Assembly: GCA_003973375.1 (NCBI GenBank)
Contig: QNYL01000217.1
Location: 1 to 6,729, forward strand
Origin: Flavobacteriia bacterium
GTDB taxonomy: Bacteria; Bacteroidota; Bacteroidia; Flavobacteriales; Flavobacteriaceae
Direction: 5' to 3'
DNA length: 6,729 bases
The notes beneath the pieces are model-generated. The model did not search any database, was not told the origin of the DNA, and was given only the letters and a program-made list of their open reading frames with translations. The position numbers and the translations under genes are program-made. Numbering within the stretch: position 1 is the stretch's first letter; each line of letters begins with the position of its first letter. Of this stretch, positions 6,076 to 6,729 are shown piece after piece.

Positions 6076-6200
6076 AACTATTTCACAGAGTTTCACGGAG
6101 AATTATTGAGTTTCTCAGAGAAATCTCGACTCCTAGCTTGCTGGATTCTTCCATGCAAAGATCGCAAAGAATAAATTCTAAAGAACGCAATGATAAAGAA
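6076..6200 (+). repeat. Modular intergenic repeat, copy 3
   Basis: The first 67 nt match copy 2 at 62 positions. The part from TGGATTCTTCC (6142) through GCAAAG units and TAAATTCT to about 6200 aligns instead with the second half of copy 1. This copy therefore joins blocks that are found separately in the other two. Confidence 0.8.
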
Positions 6201-6255
6201 AATAAAGGATCGAATCTCGACTTTTAATTACATAAAATTTTGTTTGTCAGACTGT

Positions 6256-6729
6256 TTACATATTCCTGGTAAAATAATTATAATCCTTAATAATGGTCTC
6301 AATAAAATCTATGGTACTTGAACCTTTAGGTTCTTCGCCGATTACCTGAATAATTTTATTCTTTATGGTAAGAAGTGTTTTTTTATCGCCCGTTAATTTA
6401 GATCTTTTATAATTCTCCTTAATAATCCGCACATCATTATCGGACAGTTTAATAACCGAGGCATAGGTAGGTATATAATCCTCATGAAGATCTTCCAGTA
6501 TGGTATGTTTGATATTGATTTTATTCTTTTTGCTGATCACAGCGGTACCGGATGCGAGTCCGCCCAGTCGTTGATGATTTTTGGTACTCCCTATGGTGGC
6601 AAGCCCTATAATTCCCATAAAAATATTTACATCGATAATGCGCATGATCCAGCGGATAAAATAATCGATGAATCCTGCCTGATAACCATCAATTTTTACC
6701 ACCTGAGTTTTAACAATTCTTTTTCCAAT
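6256..6729 (-). CDS. RDD family membrane protein, C-terminal part (cut by window edge)
   Basis: The reading frame is open to the last base of the window, so the N-terminus lies outside; 157 residues are visible. The GTG at 6702 is internal and not the start, because in-frame residues before it (IGKRIVKTQV) form the conserved GKR segment of the RDD domain. One hydrophobic segment (about 31-47) is followed by RLGGLASGT (54-62), matching the RDD-family ending normally seen as RLxDLLAGT. The first membrane segment with the Arg-Asp-Asp signature would lie beyond the edge. A hydrophilic tail of about 90 residues follows, with many Lys, Glu and Asp residues. RDD proteins are integral membrane proteins of mostly unknown function; ion transport has been suggested for some. 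No T-rich terminator is obvious after the stop. Confidence 0.85.
   Translation of the reverse strand: MGKRIVKTQVVKIDGYQAGFIDYFIRWIMRIIDVNIFMGIIGLATIGSTKNHQRLGGLASGTAVISKKNKINIKHTILEDLHEDYIPTYASVIKLSDNDVRIIKENYKRSKLTGDKKTLLTIKNKIIQVIGEEPKGSSTIDFIETIIKDYNYFTRNM

Larger units (their letters stand above)
5602..6255. other. Convergent intergenic region built mostly of repeats, no gene
   Basis: This 654-nt gap separates the 3' ends of the DUF805 and RDD genes. In order it holds a terminator-like hairpin, a CCCTTTTCGCT module (5691-5708), repeat copy 2, a CGCAGA unit, a REP-like hairpin doublet, a second CGCTTTTCCCT module and repeat copy 3. A 65-codon open frame across 5670-5867 is made of this repeat material and has no recognisable protein features. 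A further GAATCTCGACT (6212-6222) echoes a piece of copies 2 and 3. Confidence 0.75.

Noticed and set aside
5716..6142. Insertion sequence or transposon ends suggested by direct repeats 360 nt apart
   Set aside because: No transposase frame lies between the copies, and a third copy about 2.8 kb away in inverted orientation fits a dispersed intergenic repeat better.

Overview
The window looks like chromosomal DNA from a member of Bacteroidota, most likely a flavobacterium. The DNA is AT-rich, genes start without Shine-Dalgarno sequences, and several starts are preceded by a TAnnTTTG box, the -7 element typical of Bacteroidota. The protein styles (lysine-rich, a small lipoprotein cyclophilin, a long AMP-binding ligase) fit the same group. 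No phage, insertion sequence, CRISPR array, tRNA or rRNA was seen.

Layout. A leftward pair at 41-1942 encodes a DEAD-box RNA helicase and, abutting its stop codon, a YraR-like NAD(P)-binding protein. A short divergent promoter region (1943-2050) separates it from a rightward cyclophilin-type peptidyl-prolyl isomerase lipoprotein (2051-2671). A convergent gap (2672-3088) holds repeats. A leftward long-chain acyl-CoA synthetase (3089-5023) is divided from a rightward DUF805 membrane protein (5200-5601) by a divergent region that carries two putative promoters, each with its own inverted repeat just upstream of the -7 box. A second convergent gap (5602-6255) is almost entirely repeats. The last gene, an RDD-family membrane protein (6256-6729), runs leftward and is cut by the window edge.

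The genes are mostly ordinary housekeeping or envelope functions: RNA remodelling, extracytoplasmic protein folding, fatty-acid activation and small membrane proteins. They do not form an obvious single pathway; only the helicase and YraR-like genes look like an operon.

The most notable content is intergenic. A modular repeat family occurs three times, once inverted, and all copies lie in the two gaps between converging genes. A REP-like doublet of two oppositely oriented hairpins sits between two of these copies. I see no convincing new multi-gene system here.
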